Below are positions 16,544-25,420 of a stretch of DNA of 64,000 bases, piece after piece. The translations under genes and the position numbers were made by a program. The stretch spans positions 4,526,001 through 4,590,000 of the forward strand of contig NZ_AP024646.1 of the NCBI RefSeq assembly GCF_019977235.1. Direction: 5' to 3'. Source of the DNA: Arthrobacter sp. StoSoilB5. Its GTDB lineage: Bacteria > Actinomycetota > Actinomycetes > Actinomycetales > Micrococcaceae. Under the pieces are notes generated by a model. That model had not been told where the DNA came from, did not search any database, and saw only the letters and a program-made list of their open reading frames with translations. Position 1 is the stretch's first letter; each line of letters begins with the position of its first letter.

Positions 16544-17155
16544 CTAGGCTCCCGCGCTGACCAGTTCGCGGTCAAGGGCGGTCTTGCCGGCGGCGAATAT
16601 AGCGGTCATTTCCGCAACCCGCCGCCCCAGATGCTCGGCGGTAGCGATGTCTGCGGGGTGCACGCCGTCCACACCGACGTCCGAGAATGTCTGGGCGGCG
16701 GCACCATTGAAGTAGCCAAAGCGGTTGAGATCGTTTTCGGTGCCCTTGGTGCTCTTCCATCCCGGGAGCAGGCCCAGGTTGATCCAGTTCATGCCGTGCT
16801 GGGCTGCGAAAGTGGAGAAGTAGTCCAGGGTGGAATTCTTGTCACCAGCCTTGCAGGCGGCATTGGTAAAGCCGGCACCCAGCTTGTTGTGCCATTTCTG
16901 CACCGCCCAGCGGCCTGCGGTCTTCTCGGCGAACGCATGGAATGCCGACGGCGCGGTTCCCATGTACGTTGGGGCTCCGAAAATGATGGCGTCTGCCTGG
17001 TCGATGAAATCCCAGGATTCCTGGGTCAGCTCATCCACGCGCAGGAGAGCCGTTGTGGTTCCGGTGGCGGCGGCAGCGGAAACCACTGCGTCTGCCAGGA
17101 TCCTGGTGTGGCCCGAGCCTGAATAATAAACAACTGCAATCGCCGGAGTGGCCAT
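16544..17155 (-). CDS. Flavodoxin-like NAD(P)H quinone reductase (WrbA-like)
   Basis: 203 aa. The N-terminus AIAVVYYSGSGHTRILADAV is an FMN phosphate-binding loop of the flavodoxin/WrbA superfamily. DAIIFGAPTYMGTAPSAFHAF and a later GMNWINLGL also fit WrbA-like NAD(P)H:quinone reductases. ATG 17155 is chosen because AAGGA lies 5 nt upstream and the fold starts directly there. It is 55 bp downstream of the ACP gene on the same strand and probably belongs to the AvrD-KASIII-ACP operon, where it could reduce a pathway intermediate; a plain stress role is the alternative. Confidence 0.8.
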   Translation of the reverse strand: MATPAIAVVYYSGSGHTRILADAVVSAAAATGTTTALLRVDELTQESWDFIDQADAIIFGAPTYMGTAPSAFHAFAEKTAGRWAVQKWHNKLGAGFTNAACKAGDKNSTLDYFSTFAAQHGMNWINLGLLPGWKSTKGTENDLNRFGYFNGAAAQTFSDVGVDGVHPADIATAEHLGRRVAEMTAIFAAGKTALDRELVSAGA

Positions 17156-17210
17156 GGGTGTCCTTACTGTTTGTACTGTGTGGTCTCTGCGTCTTCTTGT
17201 GATGGTGTGA

Positions 17211-17456
17211 CTAGATAGCGGGCTGCAGGGCCAGCTTTTCGGTGACCATGCTGGCTGCGGCGCGGGCGCTGCCCGCCTCGGTGAGCTCGAATTCATCCAC
17301 GCGAACACCGAATTTGTTGCTAAGGATCACGGCGGCTTCAACAAGTGACAGTGAATCGATGTCAAGGTCAGAGAACGAGTCGTCCGGTCCCATGTGGCCG
17401 AGCTCGTCCATGGTGGACCCAATCGCCCCTACGACGTCCATAGCTGTAATTTCCAT
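17211..17456 (-). CDS. Acyl carrier protein
   Basis: 81 aa, acidic, with the phosphopantetheine site DIDSLSLVEA (modified Ser35) in the usual helix II position and helix-III Val/Asp residues after it. The start ATG 17456 has AAGGGGGAA directly upstream. The gene lies between a KASIII gene and a flavodoxin gene on the same strand, so this is a dedicated carrier for a small acyl-assembly line rather than the housekeeping AcpP, which would sit in a fab cluster. The matching type II thioesterase is convergent next door. Confidence 0.9.
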   Translation of the reverse strand: MEITAMDVVGAIGSTMDELGHMGPDDSFSDLDIDSLSLVEAAVILSNKFGVRVDEFELTEAGSARAAASMVTEKLALQPAI

Positions 17457-17544
17457 TGCTTCCCCCTTTTACAAGTGGCCCGGGTTAGCCGGTGCCACAG
17501 TGGTCCTGCACGGCACCCCGGCCTGCAGGAATCGGTGTCCGGCC

Positions 17545-18519
17545 CTAGTGCGGGTCGACAACCGAGATCGATGGCCATGTCATGGCAATGGCTCCCCAGG
17601 TGGTTCCTCCGCCAAAGGCAGTCAGGACCACCTTGTCTCCGGGGCTCCTGTGGCCTTTGGTTCCGGCGTCGGTCATGGCCAACGGAATGGACGCGGCTGA
17701 CGTATTGCCTACCCTGTCCAGGTGGACCTCGGCCCGGGATGCTGGGATGCCGGTCACGGAAGAAACGGTGTTCAGGATCCGAAGGTTCGCTTGGTGTGCA
17801 ATCAAGGAATCCACGTCATCGGCAGCCCAGCCAGCGCTGGCGAGCACGGTGTGCACGGAACCGGACATCGCTGCGACCGCCTGCGTGAAAACCTCCTTGC
17901 CCTGCATCTCAAAGAATGAACCCGGACCTTCCGGCACTTGGATGAGCGTTTCGCCCTTGCCATCGGAGTGGAGCGTTGACGCCTTGATGGCCCCGGGGTC
18001 GTCTGCTGTTCCGGCCGACAGATAAGCCGCGCCCGCTCCGTCTCCGAATATCACCGAGGTGGTCCGGTCCGTCGGATCGAGCAGTCGGGTAAAGGTGTCC
18101 GCGCCGATTACGAGTGCCGAGTCCACGGATCCCGAACGGATTGCCCACGTGGCGGTAGTCAACGCATAGACAAACCCTGAGCAAACTGCGGACACGTCGA
18201 ATGCGGCGACGCCGTTCAACCCCAGGTTCGCCGCCACCTTGGGTGCGGTGGCTGGGCAGACCTTGTCCGGCGTCGAGGTCGCAACAATTAAGAGTCCAGC
18301 CGAATCGACGCCGGCACTGGCCAAGGCGCGCCGCCCGGCCGTGGTGGCCAGGACGCTGGTGCTTTCCGTTTCGTCCGAGTGGCGGCGTTCCTCGATCCCC
18401 GTCCTGCGCCTGATCCATTCGTCGGAGGTGTCCATGACAGCAGACAGGTGCTCGTTGGTGACCACCTTCCTGGGCAGTGCGCCACCCAGTCCCCGGACAA
18501 CGGCAGATGCGGCACTCAT
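17545..18519 (-). CDS. FabH-like beta-ketoacyl-ACP synthase III
   Basis: 324 aa. The Cys-His-Asn triad of KASIII is complete: SAVCSGF (Cys near 113), IAHQANLRI (His near 242) and GNTSAASIP (Asn near 272). The DTSDEWIRRRTGI segment is the FabH CoA-binding signature. It condenses an acyl-CoA starter with a malonyl group on the ACP. No other fab gene is present, so it probably serves specialised metabolism. ATG 18519 overlaps the AvrD stop by 4 nt (ATGA), which fixes the start, and AAAG/GGGGGA lies upstream. Confidence 0.92.
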   Translation of the reverse strand: MSAASAVVRGLGGALPRKVVTNEHLSAVMDTSDEWIRRRTGIEERRHSDETESTSVLATTAGRRALASAGVDSAGLLIVATSTPDKVCPATAPKVAANLGLNGVAAFDVSAVCSGFVYALTTATWAIRSGSVDSALVIGADTFTRLLDPTDRTTSVIFGDGAGAAYLSAGTADDPGAIKASTLHSDGKGETLIQVPEGPGSFFEMQGKEVFTQAVAAMSGSVHTVLASAGWAADDVDSLIAHQANLRILNTVSSVTGIPASRAEVHLDRVGNTSAASIPLAMTDAGTKGHRSPGDKVVLTAFGGGTTWGAIAMTWPSISVVDPH

Positions 18520-19553
18520 TTCTTTTCCCCCACGGAAGCGCTCACTGCCGCAACCCGGGATGGCAGTTGGTGAGCAACGCTGCAAACTACTTCGCCGCCG
18601 TCGAACGTTCCTACGACGTCAGCGCAGCGCCACCATCCGCCGTCCTTTTCGATCAACCGGCTCTTCTGCAGCCGCGCCGCCAGGCCGGTCTCCTGCCCGC
18701 CCCCATTCTTCGGGCAGGAGCCGCTGAGTGTGATGCGGGTTTTGCGCATCCACAATGTGTTGCTGTCCGCGCGGTTCATGGAATCGAGCCGGTACAGGAG
18801 AACCTGTCCCAGCTGCAGCGAGGCAACAAAGTACTCGACGGCGGACAGCGCCTGCGGGTAGGCGGCCTCCAGCCCGCGGCGGTCATCCAGGCGTCGGCTC
18901 AGAGAGGGCTGCTGGCGGAATGAGAGCTGCGCGTGGGCGGTTCCTTCACCGGGATCCAGGACGACGTCCAGCAGCGAGACCTGCCGTTCTGCCCACAGCC
19001 CACCGTAGAGACGTGTGCCGGCGTCACCCACCAAAGCTTCCTCGGACGGCGACTGGACTGACGCGAGCCCGAGCTCGGCGTGCTCGTGGGCTACTTCCAG
19101 TACCGCGGTCATGGACGCAACAGAGCACCGAAGAACCGAAGCGTGTCCCAGATCCTGCAGCGTCGCCCGGCATTCGAGATCGCCCAGCGAACCTTCCACA
19201 GGCTCGCTGCCACCCGAGATGGTCACCGACGCCACGTAGGCCGCAGGCAGCAGTTCGGGAGAATACCGGCTGGCCAACAAAGCCTCCGCCATCCTGGCAG
19301 CCAAAACAAGGACATCCGTGGTGCCAAGGTGTGGGGTTTGCTCCGAGTTCCCCTTGATGGACCACGTACCTTCAACGCCAAGAGCGGCGCGGGCCGTGAG
19401 CGTGGATTCGGAGACCGTATGGTTCACGTGGAGTTCCCGCAGCCTTGGGTTGGTGGTCTTGTAGCCGTGGCTGAAGAACCGACCGCGACCATCGCCCAGG
19501 AGTTCGTCGATGGAGGCGTAACTGTGGGTGCTGGAGCGCAGGGCAAGAGGCAT
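18516..19553 (-). CDS. AvrD family protein (syringolide-type biosynthesis)
   Basis: 345 aa. The protein follows the Pseudomonas syringae AvrD pattern that I recall: near the N-terminus SIDELLGDGRGRFFSHGY, then QTPHLGTTDVLVLA, VEHEHA-like VAHEHAELGLAS, a second repeat with TRLYGG, and the strongly conserved VASLQLGQVLLYRLDSMNR and SNTLWMRKT, ending CSVAHQLPSR. AvrD has two hot-dog-like halves and directs synthesis of syringolides, butanolide-like C-glycosyl lipids made from a beta-ketoacyl chain and a five-carbon sugar. ATG 19553 (AGGA upstream) is chosen. It heads an operon with KASIII and ACP, which could supply that beta-ketoacyl chain. Confidence 0.82.
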   Translation of the reverse strand: MPLALRSSTHSYASIDELLGDGRGRFFSHGYKTTNPRLRELHVNHTVSESTLTARAALGVEGTWSIKGNSEQTPHLGTTDVLVLAARMAEALLASRYSPELLPAAYVASVTISGGSEPVEGSLGDLECRATLQDLGHASVLRCSVASMTAVLEVAHEHAELGLASVQSPSEEALVGDAGTRLYGGLWAERQVSLLDVVLDPGEGTAHAQLSFRQQPSLSRRLDDRRGLEAAYPQALSAVEYFVASLQLGQVLLYRLDSMNRADSNTLWMRKTRITLSGSCPKNGGGQETGLAARLQKSRLIEKDGGWWRCADVVGTFDGGEVVCSVAHQLPSRVAAVSASVGEKK

Positions 19554-19762
19554 GGATATTCCTAGGATCGTCATCGGCGGTGAACCTAGAATCCACCACG
19601 CGGCCGCCGGCAACCAGTGTCCGTGGATGGTGGTGGCGGGAACACCACCCTTGGTGTGCGGCCGCCTTGAGGGGTGATGCCGGGGCGTGCCTGGGGCATT
19701 CCGTGTTATCGGCGGACAGTAGGCTGGGAACGTTCGTGTAGAACCGCATCGAAGGGACTTGA

Positions 19763-20602
<840 letters not shown>

Positions 20603-20610
20603 GGCCACCC

Positions 20611-20677
20611 AGGAGTTTGTGCACAGCAGGGCCCTCTACGCGACCCATTTCAGGGCACCTGCTGTGCACAAACTCCT
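20611..20677. terminator. 20-bp perfect inverted repeat between convergent genes
   Basis: Arms 20611-20630 and 20658-20677 match perfectly over 20 bp, with a further 5-bp inner stem (20631-20635 with 20652-20656). It lacks a U-tract. The right arm includes two bases of the CYTH-CHAD stop codon. It may act as a bidirectional terminator or be a REP-like unit. Confidence 0.6.
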
Positions 20678-22205
20678 ACTTCTTGAGGCGAAGCTTCCGG
20701 GCTTTCTTGCCGCTACGCAGATACTCCTGCTGCGCGGCGTCGGCCTTTGCGCGTTCGGCAGCATGAAGCAGGCCGTAGGTGAAGGCGCTGTTACCGGCAC
20801 CGGAGGCAGACCCCAGCATCAAAAGCTCGGCGCGGGCCATGGCGCTGTCCTGATGCTCACCCAAAGTGGTCTGGACATCATGGGCGGCATCCGCGAGCTT
20901 TGCGGCGCGCTTCCCGTGGACACTTTCAGCGGTGGCCGCGGCGAAGCGCAGCTTCTTGGCGGTTTTGCGGACCTCGTGAAAAGCCGAGTCACGTGAAGGC
21001 CCGACGCCGGCACCCACCGCTGCGTCGTGGCGTTTGGCGAGGCGTTTGACCGCTTTGTTGACCAGTTTCGCAGTGGTCTTGCGGGCCGGCCCCGTTCCTC
21101 GCGGCGCAATAGCGGGAGAGTCCAGGAAGGCTTCGAGCTCGTCAAGGAGCCGGAAATAGCGGGGGCTGTTGAGCCGTGTCCTGATAGCCGCCATGGCGGT
21201 GTCCGCCCGAACCTTCATTCGCTCATCGAGCTCAGCATGAAGAGGACCCATAACGAGCTTCAAAGGCAGCTCGTCCACGTCGTTGCGGAGCCGCTCATGA
21301 AGGACCTCCACGTCCCTGTAGCGTCCGAGCGTCTTGGCCAATGATTTCAGTTCGAGCTCAAGTTCCTGAACCGGGGAACCCTTGAGAAGCTTGCGGTAGC
21401 TGTGGAGCACGGAGCGGATCCGCCGTGTCAATGAGCGCATCTTGTGGACGGCATCATCCCGGTTCATTCGTACATGCGCGTCCTGCAGGATCAACTTGGC
21501 CACCTGGGCGTCGAGGTAGTTCAGTACGGGAACCACGGCCGGGCCTTTGCGGCTGGGGACCTCGCGGCCACTCCCCTTTGCCCGCGGCCAGGAGTCTCCC
21601 AAGGCTGTTGCCAGTTTGGAAGTCCGTTCGCTGGGGCTTGCCCCGGTCTGTGTGAGCTGGGCCGCAACGGCCTCCAGGATGTCATCGCCGTTGTCCGCGT
21701 GCCCGCTACCGTTGAGTTCCACTTCCCATTCGCGCCACTGCTGTTCACTGGAATCCCCCAGGGAAACAAGTGCCCGCACGTGGTCATCCACGAACTCCGC
21801 CACCCGGCCGCCGTCGTCTTGATAGAGGGGGTAGCTGGTGCGTTCGGTCTTGAGGGTGGCAACTGCAATGACTGCGTGTCCGCGAGTGTAGGCAAGAATC
21901 CGATCCATCAGTTCCACAGGCGCGGTATCGGCCTGGCCCAAGGGCGCGTGGATTTCGGTGCGACGTCCGGGACTGTGGGGAAGCTTGAGGTGCCAGCCGG
22001 CGTCGGGACCTCCCGTGCGTCGCCGCAACGTGATTCCGCGTGCAGCAAGCGCGAGATCACCGGTGTCGAAATAGACAGCTTCCAGGCTATGAGTGGCTGG
22101 CTCTCCCACCCGGGCCACGCCGTCGATCTTTTCCAGCGTGGGAAGCGGCGTGGAAGGATCGACGTCGAACTTCCGCTCTGCCTCTAGGTTGCTGGACGTT
22201 GCCAT
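20676..22205 (-). CDS. CYTH-CHAD domain protein
   Basis: 509 aa. The N-terminal CYTH domain (1-200) has the signature ExExK as EAERK at residues ~8-12, the Arg/Lys ladder (TLRRRTGG, WHLKLP), and a basic/acidic tunnel expected for a triphosphate or inorganic polyphosphate binder. The C-terminal CHAD domain (~225-505) has the repeated His/Lys/Arg-rich helices (VHKMRSLTRRIRSVL, FHEVRKTAKKLRFA) that bind polyphosphate. The protein may be a triphosphatase or target polyphosphate granules. ATG 22205 has GGAG 5 nt upstream. It is convergent with the hydrolase gene and shares a long inverted repeat with it. Confidence 0.9.
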   Translation of the reverse strand: MATSSNLEAERKFDVDPSTPLPTLEKIDGVARVGEPATHSLEAVYFDTGDLALAARGITLRRRTGGPDAGWHLKLPHSPGRRTEIHAPLGQADTAPVELMDRILAYTRGHAVIAVATLKTERTSYPLYQDDGGRVAEFVDDHVRALVSLGDSSEQQWREWEVELNGSGHADNGDDILEAVAAQLTQTGASPSERTSKLATALGDSWPRAKGSGREVPSRKGPAVVPVLNYLDAQVAKLILQDAHVRMNRDDAVHKMRSLTRRIRSVLHSYRKLLKGSPVQELELELKSLAKTLGRYRDVEVLHERLRNDVDELPLKLVMGPLHAELDERMKVRADTAMAAIRTRLNSPRYFRLLDELEAFLDSPAIAPRGTGPARKTTAKLVNKAVKRLAKRHDAAVGAGVGPSRDSAFHEVRKTAKKLRFAAATAESVHGKRAAKLADAAHDVQTTLGEHQDSAMARAELLMLGSASGAGNSAFTYGLLHAAERAKADAAQQEYLRSGKKARKLRLKK

Positions 22206-22241
22206 CACTTCTCCTCACTGGAGCCTTCTTTCGTGGCACCC

Positions 22242-22275
22242 GTGGAGGCCGACCCGTTCGCTGGCCGACCTCCAC
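22242..22275 (-). other. Imperfect hairpin between SRPBCC and CYTH-CHAD genes
   Basis: Arms 22242-22254 and 22263-22275 pair over 13 positions with two G:T-type mismatches and an 8-nt loop. No U-tract follows on the minus strand. A weak terminator or processing site is possible. Confidence 0.4.
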
Positions 22276-22300
22276 CGGTAAGGGGTTTACGCGAAAACCT

Positions 22301-22786
22301 TTAAGCCAATGCTCCTCCGGCTTCGTCCACATCGCCACCGGATACGGTGCCACGCCAGGCTCCGGTCTCATGTCCTTGGGCCTCGATGAACTTCTTGAAC
22401 TTGTCCAGGTCAGCGCCGACGCGCAAACTGTCGGCTCCGACTGCCGAGCCGGCTTTTTCGGCCAGGGTGTCCGGCTCCCATTCGATCTCCACGTTGACGC
22501 GGGTGTGCCCGGCGTCCAATGGTTCAAAAGTGACCGTTCCTGCGTTGCGCGGGCCGTCCACGCTGGCCCAGCTGACCAGGGAATCAGGCACCTGCTCGAT
22601 GATTTGGGCGTTGTATTCGCGCTTCACGCCACCCACGTTGGTTGCGAAGTGGAGCGCCGTATCATCGATTTGCTCCACGGACTCCACCCCGTTCATGAAC
22701 TCGGGAAAAGTCTCGAACTGCGTCCACTGGTTGTAGGCAACGGACACGGGTACATCTACTTCGATCGTTTTATTGACGGTAGCCAT
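22301..22786 (-). CDS. SRPBCC family (START-like) protein
   Basis: 161 aa. The first ~145 residues form an SRPBCC/polyketide-cyclase-like fold: IEVDVPVSVAYNQWTQFETFPEFMNGVESV opening, a central VSWASVDGPRNAGTVTF, and DTLAEKAG near the C-terminal helix. Such cavity-forming proteins bind hydrophobic ligands, or in Micrococcaceae accompany stress and envelope genes. ATG 22786 with AAGGAG upstream is chosen over the longer frame. A tail rich in Gly/Asp (TVSGGDVDEAGG) follows the fold. The ligand is unknown. Confidence 0.8.
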   Translation of the reverse strand: MATVNKTIEVDVPVSVAYNQWTQFETFPEFMNGVESVEQIDDTALHFATNVGGVKREYNAQIIEQVPDSLVSWASVDGPRNAGTVTFEPLDAGHTRVNVEIEWEPDTLAEKAGSAVGADSLRVGADLDKFKKFIEAQGHETGAWRGTVSGGDVDEAGGALA

Positions 22787-22945
22787 AGGTGTTGCTCCTT
22801 CAATGTTCTCTGTGTTGTACTGCATGTTTGCGTGCTGTGCTGCGTGAATCGGGCTCTTCGCGCCGGGCAGTGCTGGGCGGCGCGCCAGCCGGCTGGCTGC
22901 ATAACCGGTGGCGCACCTGTCTTGTGGGCGCGCCGGTGTTACGGC

Positions 22946-23317
22946 CTAACCTGCGTCGAAATTCTCTTCCTCGTCGTCCTTGGGCGACTGGTCCCGGGGC
23001 AGATCATTGCCGCTGCCATCGGCAAGGGAGTCAGCAGGCTGGTCCAGGTTCTGCTCGGCCTGGGACTGGTCATCGATGCCGCCAAAGCGGCCTGCCCCCG
23101 GTTCGCCTGCGCTGTCCGAGTCCTCGGGATCCAGATGGCTGAGATTTGGTGCGCCGCTTGCGTAAGTTTCGCCGTCAGGGCTGTCTTCGCTCAGGCCAGC
23201 TTCGCTGAGATCCTCTTCAACGCGGGGCTGTGCCTGCGATCCGCCCGCTTCCTGCTCCGCGGTGGGGATACCGTAGCCTCCCGTTTCCTCTTCAGGCGTG
23301 GCGTTGTGCTTGTCCAT
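22946..23317 (-). CDS. Acidic, low-complexity hypothetical protein
   Basis: 123 aa, very rich in Asp, Glu, Gly, Ser and Gln with few hydrophobics, so probably intrinsically disordered and cytoplasmic. Repeated elements such as EEDLSEAGLSEDSPDGE and DQSPKDDEEENF are visible, but no known domain. ATG 23317 is supported by AAAGGA 8 nt upstream. It lies alone between the SRPBCC gene and the PRC-barrel gene on the same strand. Similar small acidic proteins occur next to stress-response genes in Arthrobacter, but I cannot give it a function. Confidence 0.65.
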   Translation of the reverse strand: MDKHNATPEEETGGYGIPTAEQEAGGSQAQPRVEEDLSEAGLSEDSPDGETYASGAPNLSHLDPEDSDSAGEPGAGRFGGIDDQSQAEQNLDQPADSLADGSGNDLPRDQSPKDDEEENFDAG

Positions 23318-23443
23318 GTGACCTGTCCTTTCCATGCGGTGGAACGTGTTAATGGAACACTTCGAACCTATAAGGACGGTTGGCGACGTGTCCATGCTTT
23401 GAAGAAATTAGTCAGCAAACTTAGCAATTTCATGCCTGAGGCA

Positions 23444-23779
23444 CTATCGTGGCAACCCCGATTCGTAGGCCACGAAGTCCGGACGAAGCACCACCTCCCG
23501 TGAGCCCATCATCGCGATGTCCCCCCACAGCACCAGGAACGATCCTCGGTGCCACCAACGCAACAGCTGCGCCACGGGCCATGGCTGCGTCATACCTTGC
23601 CGCTCATACCCGAGGAAAGAAGTCGCCGTCCGCGGACTCACAATGATGCCCACCACGCGGGCCTGGCTCAGAAGCTGGGTTGGCGCAGAGTCCAGCGCGA
23701 AGCGGACGTCTGAAACCTCTCCAAGCCGGTCGCCACTGCTATCCACCACATCACGGCCCAGCATGTCAGTCAGGATCAT
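23444..23779 (-). CDS. PRC-barrel domain protein
   Basis: 111 aa. The first ~75 residues resemble a PRC-barrel: MILTDMLGRDVVDSSGDRLGEVSDVRF with the conserved GRDVVDSxGxxLGEVxD pattern, an SH3-like small beta-barrel found in photosynthetic reaction centre H subunit and RimM. It probably mediates protein-protein contact. It overlaps the next upstream gene by 14 nt, so they are translated together. Together with the upstream PRC-like gene and the Nramp carrier it forms a three-gene module seen repeatedly in Micrococcaceae, to my recollection. Confidence 0.75.
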   Translation of the reverse strand: MILTDMLGRDVVDSSGDRLGEVSDVRFALDSAPTQLLSQARVVGIIVSPRTATSFLGYERQGMTQPWPVAQLLRWWHRGSFLVLWGDIAMMGSREVVLRPDFVAYESGLPR

Positions 23780-24194
23780 GGCTGCCTCCCGGGATCCGCC
23801 CGATCACGTGGGTCCTAAGCCACCGCTCCACCCACGAGGCATCGAGCGAGTCAGAACGCACCCCCACCGTGATGACGGTGTCCACTCCGGACACAGCGTC
23901 CCATGGAATACGGATCAGCCTGTTCGACGGCGGCCTGCCGCCGAAGATACGCGTCCCAAGTACCGGACCTGTCAGCAACGCGGTAATGGTTGGAGGTGCA
24001 GCATCTTCGGCGATGGGCTCATCAGGTGCGGGACCACTCAATTCGAGATCGTCCACGGTGGTGACGGGTACGCCGTCGACGTCCAACACCTGCCGGTCCA
24101 GCAAGTGGAGCTGGGCGTCGAGGACCAACCCGGCCGGGCGCGGCGCAGGCTTGATCTTGTTTGGCTGGATCCTTCTGCGTTTTGTGGCACTCAT
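23766..24194 (-). CDS. PRC-barrel-like accessory protein of the Nramp carrier
   Basis: 142 aa, with a basic N-terminus (KRRRIQPNKIKPAPRP), a short beta-rich central domain (LVLDAQLHLLDRQVLDVDGVPVTTVDDLEL) and a second part (TGPVLGTRIFGGRPPSNRLIRIPWDAVSG). The repeated ‘DxxxxVxDxxG’ and IPWxAVSGVD phrases are like PRC-barrel or MgtE-associated barrels. ATG 24194 overlaps the Nramp stop by 4 nt, which fixes the start. Translation coupling to the carrier suggests that it regulates or scaffolds metal transport, perhaps as a gate; this is inference from context. Confidence 0.65.
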   Translation of the reverse strand: MSATKRRRIQPNKIKPAPRPAGLVLDAQLHLLDRQVLDVDGVPVTTVDDLELSGPAPDEPIAEDAAPPTITALLTGPVLGTRIFGGRPPSNRLIRIPWDAVSGVDTVITVGVRSDSLDASWVERWLRTHVIGRIPGGSHDPD

Positions 24195-25420
24195 GCGCCT
24201 GCCCCTGTCGCGATCATGAGCGGAATTGCGGCCAGGGACGCGGCAAGAATGATCACCAAATACACCAGTCCAGCGATGTTCACGGCACGGTTGTTGACGT
24301 GCTTGCCCATATATTGCGGATCGTTGGCGACGATCAGGATCGGCAAATACGTGAGGGGCAAGGCGATCGCGGAGAACACCACCGAGTATTCCGTCACCAG
24401 GATGGGGTCTACGCCGGTGGCGAGGACTGCGACGCCCGCCAGCAGGACCACGATCATGGACAGATGGAACCTGGCGGCCTGCGCCGGGCGCCGGAACTTG
24501 CCCCAGGACCATCCGAAGAACTGTGCCAAGGTGTAGCCGCTGGAAAGCGTGGTCTCCAGCGCCGCGCCGAATGTGGCGGCCACAAGGCCCACAATCAGCA
24601 CTGCCAAGGCAAGCTGGCCTCCGGCCTGGGCGACCGGTAAAACCACTTGCGAGAGCGTGGTGACGCTGATCTCCGCAGGCAGCAGAACGACGGCGGCGCA
24701 GGCGGCGATCGCCACGGAAAGGAACCCGCCGAGCGGGAAACCGAGAAGGACGTTCATACGGGTCTGCAGTAAGTCCTTGACGCTCCAGTGTTCCTCCACA
24801 GCGCCAGAAGAGAAGAAGAAGACCTCGTAGGGTGTCATGGCTGCTCCGAACAGCGCGATGGCGTAATACCAGTACACGCCGGAGCCCTCCTCCTGCGGTA
24901 CCGAGGGCGTGAACGCCTGGCTGGCCAGGACACCCCAATCGGGCTTGAGCAGGAAAAGCGCCACCGCAAATACCACCAGGGAGAGTCCCAGGAGCCCGGT
25001 GACGTTCTCCATGATCTTGAACTTCACGCGCCAAATCACAAGCCAGACAGCCAGCAGCGCGACTGGGACCCAGAGCAAGTAACCCACGCCGCTGGCCAAC
25101 TGAAGGGCCAACGCGATGCCGCCGATCTCAGCCGTAACCGTCATCAGGTTGATCAGGAAGGAAGCGCCAAGGTTGGCCAGCCCGGCGCGCGGGCCCATGC
25201 GTTCACGAATCACCTCGAAGGTAGCCCTGCCGGATACGGCCGCCACCCTGCCGGACATATTGGCAAAGAGGCAGATTCCGACGACGCCGACCACCACCAC
25301 CCACGCCAAGGACAGCCCAAAGCGGGAACCCACCACGGCGTTGGTCACCAAATCCCCGATGTCAACAAAGCCCCCGATCGCCGTCAGGATGCCAAGTGCA
25401 ACACCGAGGAGCCGTTTCAC
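24191..25420 (-). CDS. Divergent Nramp-family metal carrier
   Basis: 409 aa, 11 predicted spans with the LeuT-like Nramp fold. TM1 reads FVDIGDLVTN (D20-I-G-D23) where classical manganese/iron carriers have DPGN, and TM6 reads AAMTPYEVFFFSS (T196-P-Y-E199) where MPHN is standard. The conserved metal ligands Asn and Met are therefore replaced, and extra acidic residues (D23, E199) appear. Such altered sites occur in Nramp-related magnesium transporters, so substrate may be Mg or another hard cation rather than Mn/Fe. The start (ATG 25420) overlaps the lipoprotein stop by 4 nt, and the two PRC-type genes follow, all likely one transcript. Confidence 0.8.
   Translation of the reverse strand: MKRLLGVALGILTAIGGFVDIGDLVTNAVVGSRFGLSLAWVVVVGVVGICLFANMSGRVAAVSGRATFEVIRERMGPRAGLANLGASFLINLMTVTAEIGGIALALQLASGVGYLLWVPVALLAVWLVIWRVKFKIMENVTGLLGLSLVVFAVALFLLKPDWGVLASQAFTPSVPQEEGSGVYWYYAIALFGAAMTPYEVFFFSSGAVEEHWSVKDLLQTRMNVLLGFPLGGFLSVAIAACAAVVLLPAEISVTTLSQVVLPVAQAGGQLALAVLIVGLVAATFGAALETTLSSGYTLAQFFGWSWGKFRRPAQAARFHLSMIVVLLAGVAVLATGVDPILVTEYSVVFSAIALPLTYLPILIVANDPQYMGKHVNNRAVNIAGLVYLVIILAASLAAIPLMIATGAGA

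Noticed and set aside
17211..19553. Part of the housekeeping fatty-acid synthesis (fab) operon
   Set aside because: No fabD, fabF or fabG nearby, and AvrD and WrbA-like genes are in the operon; a dedicated pathway is more likely.
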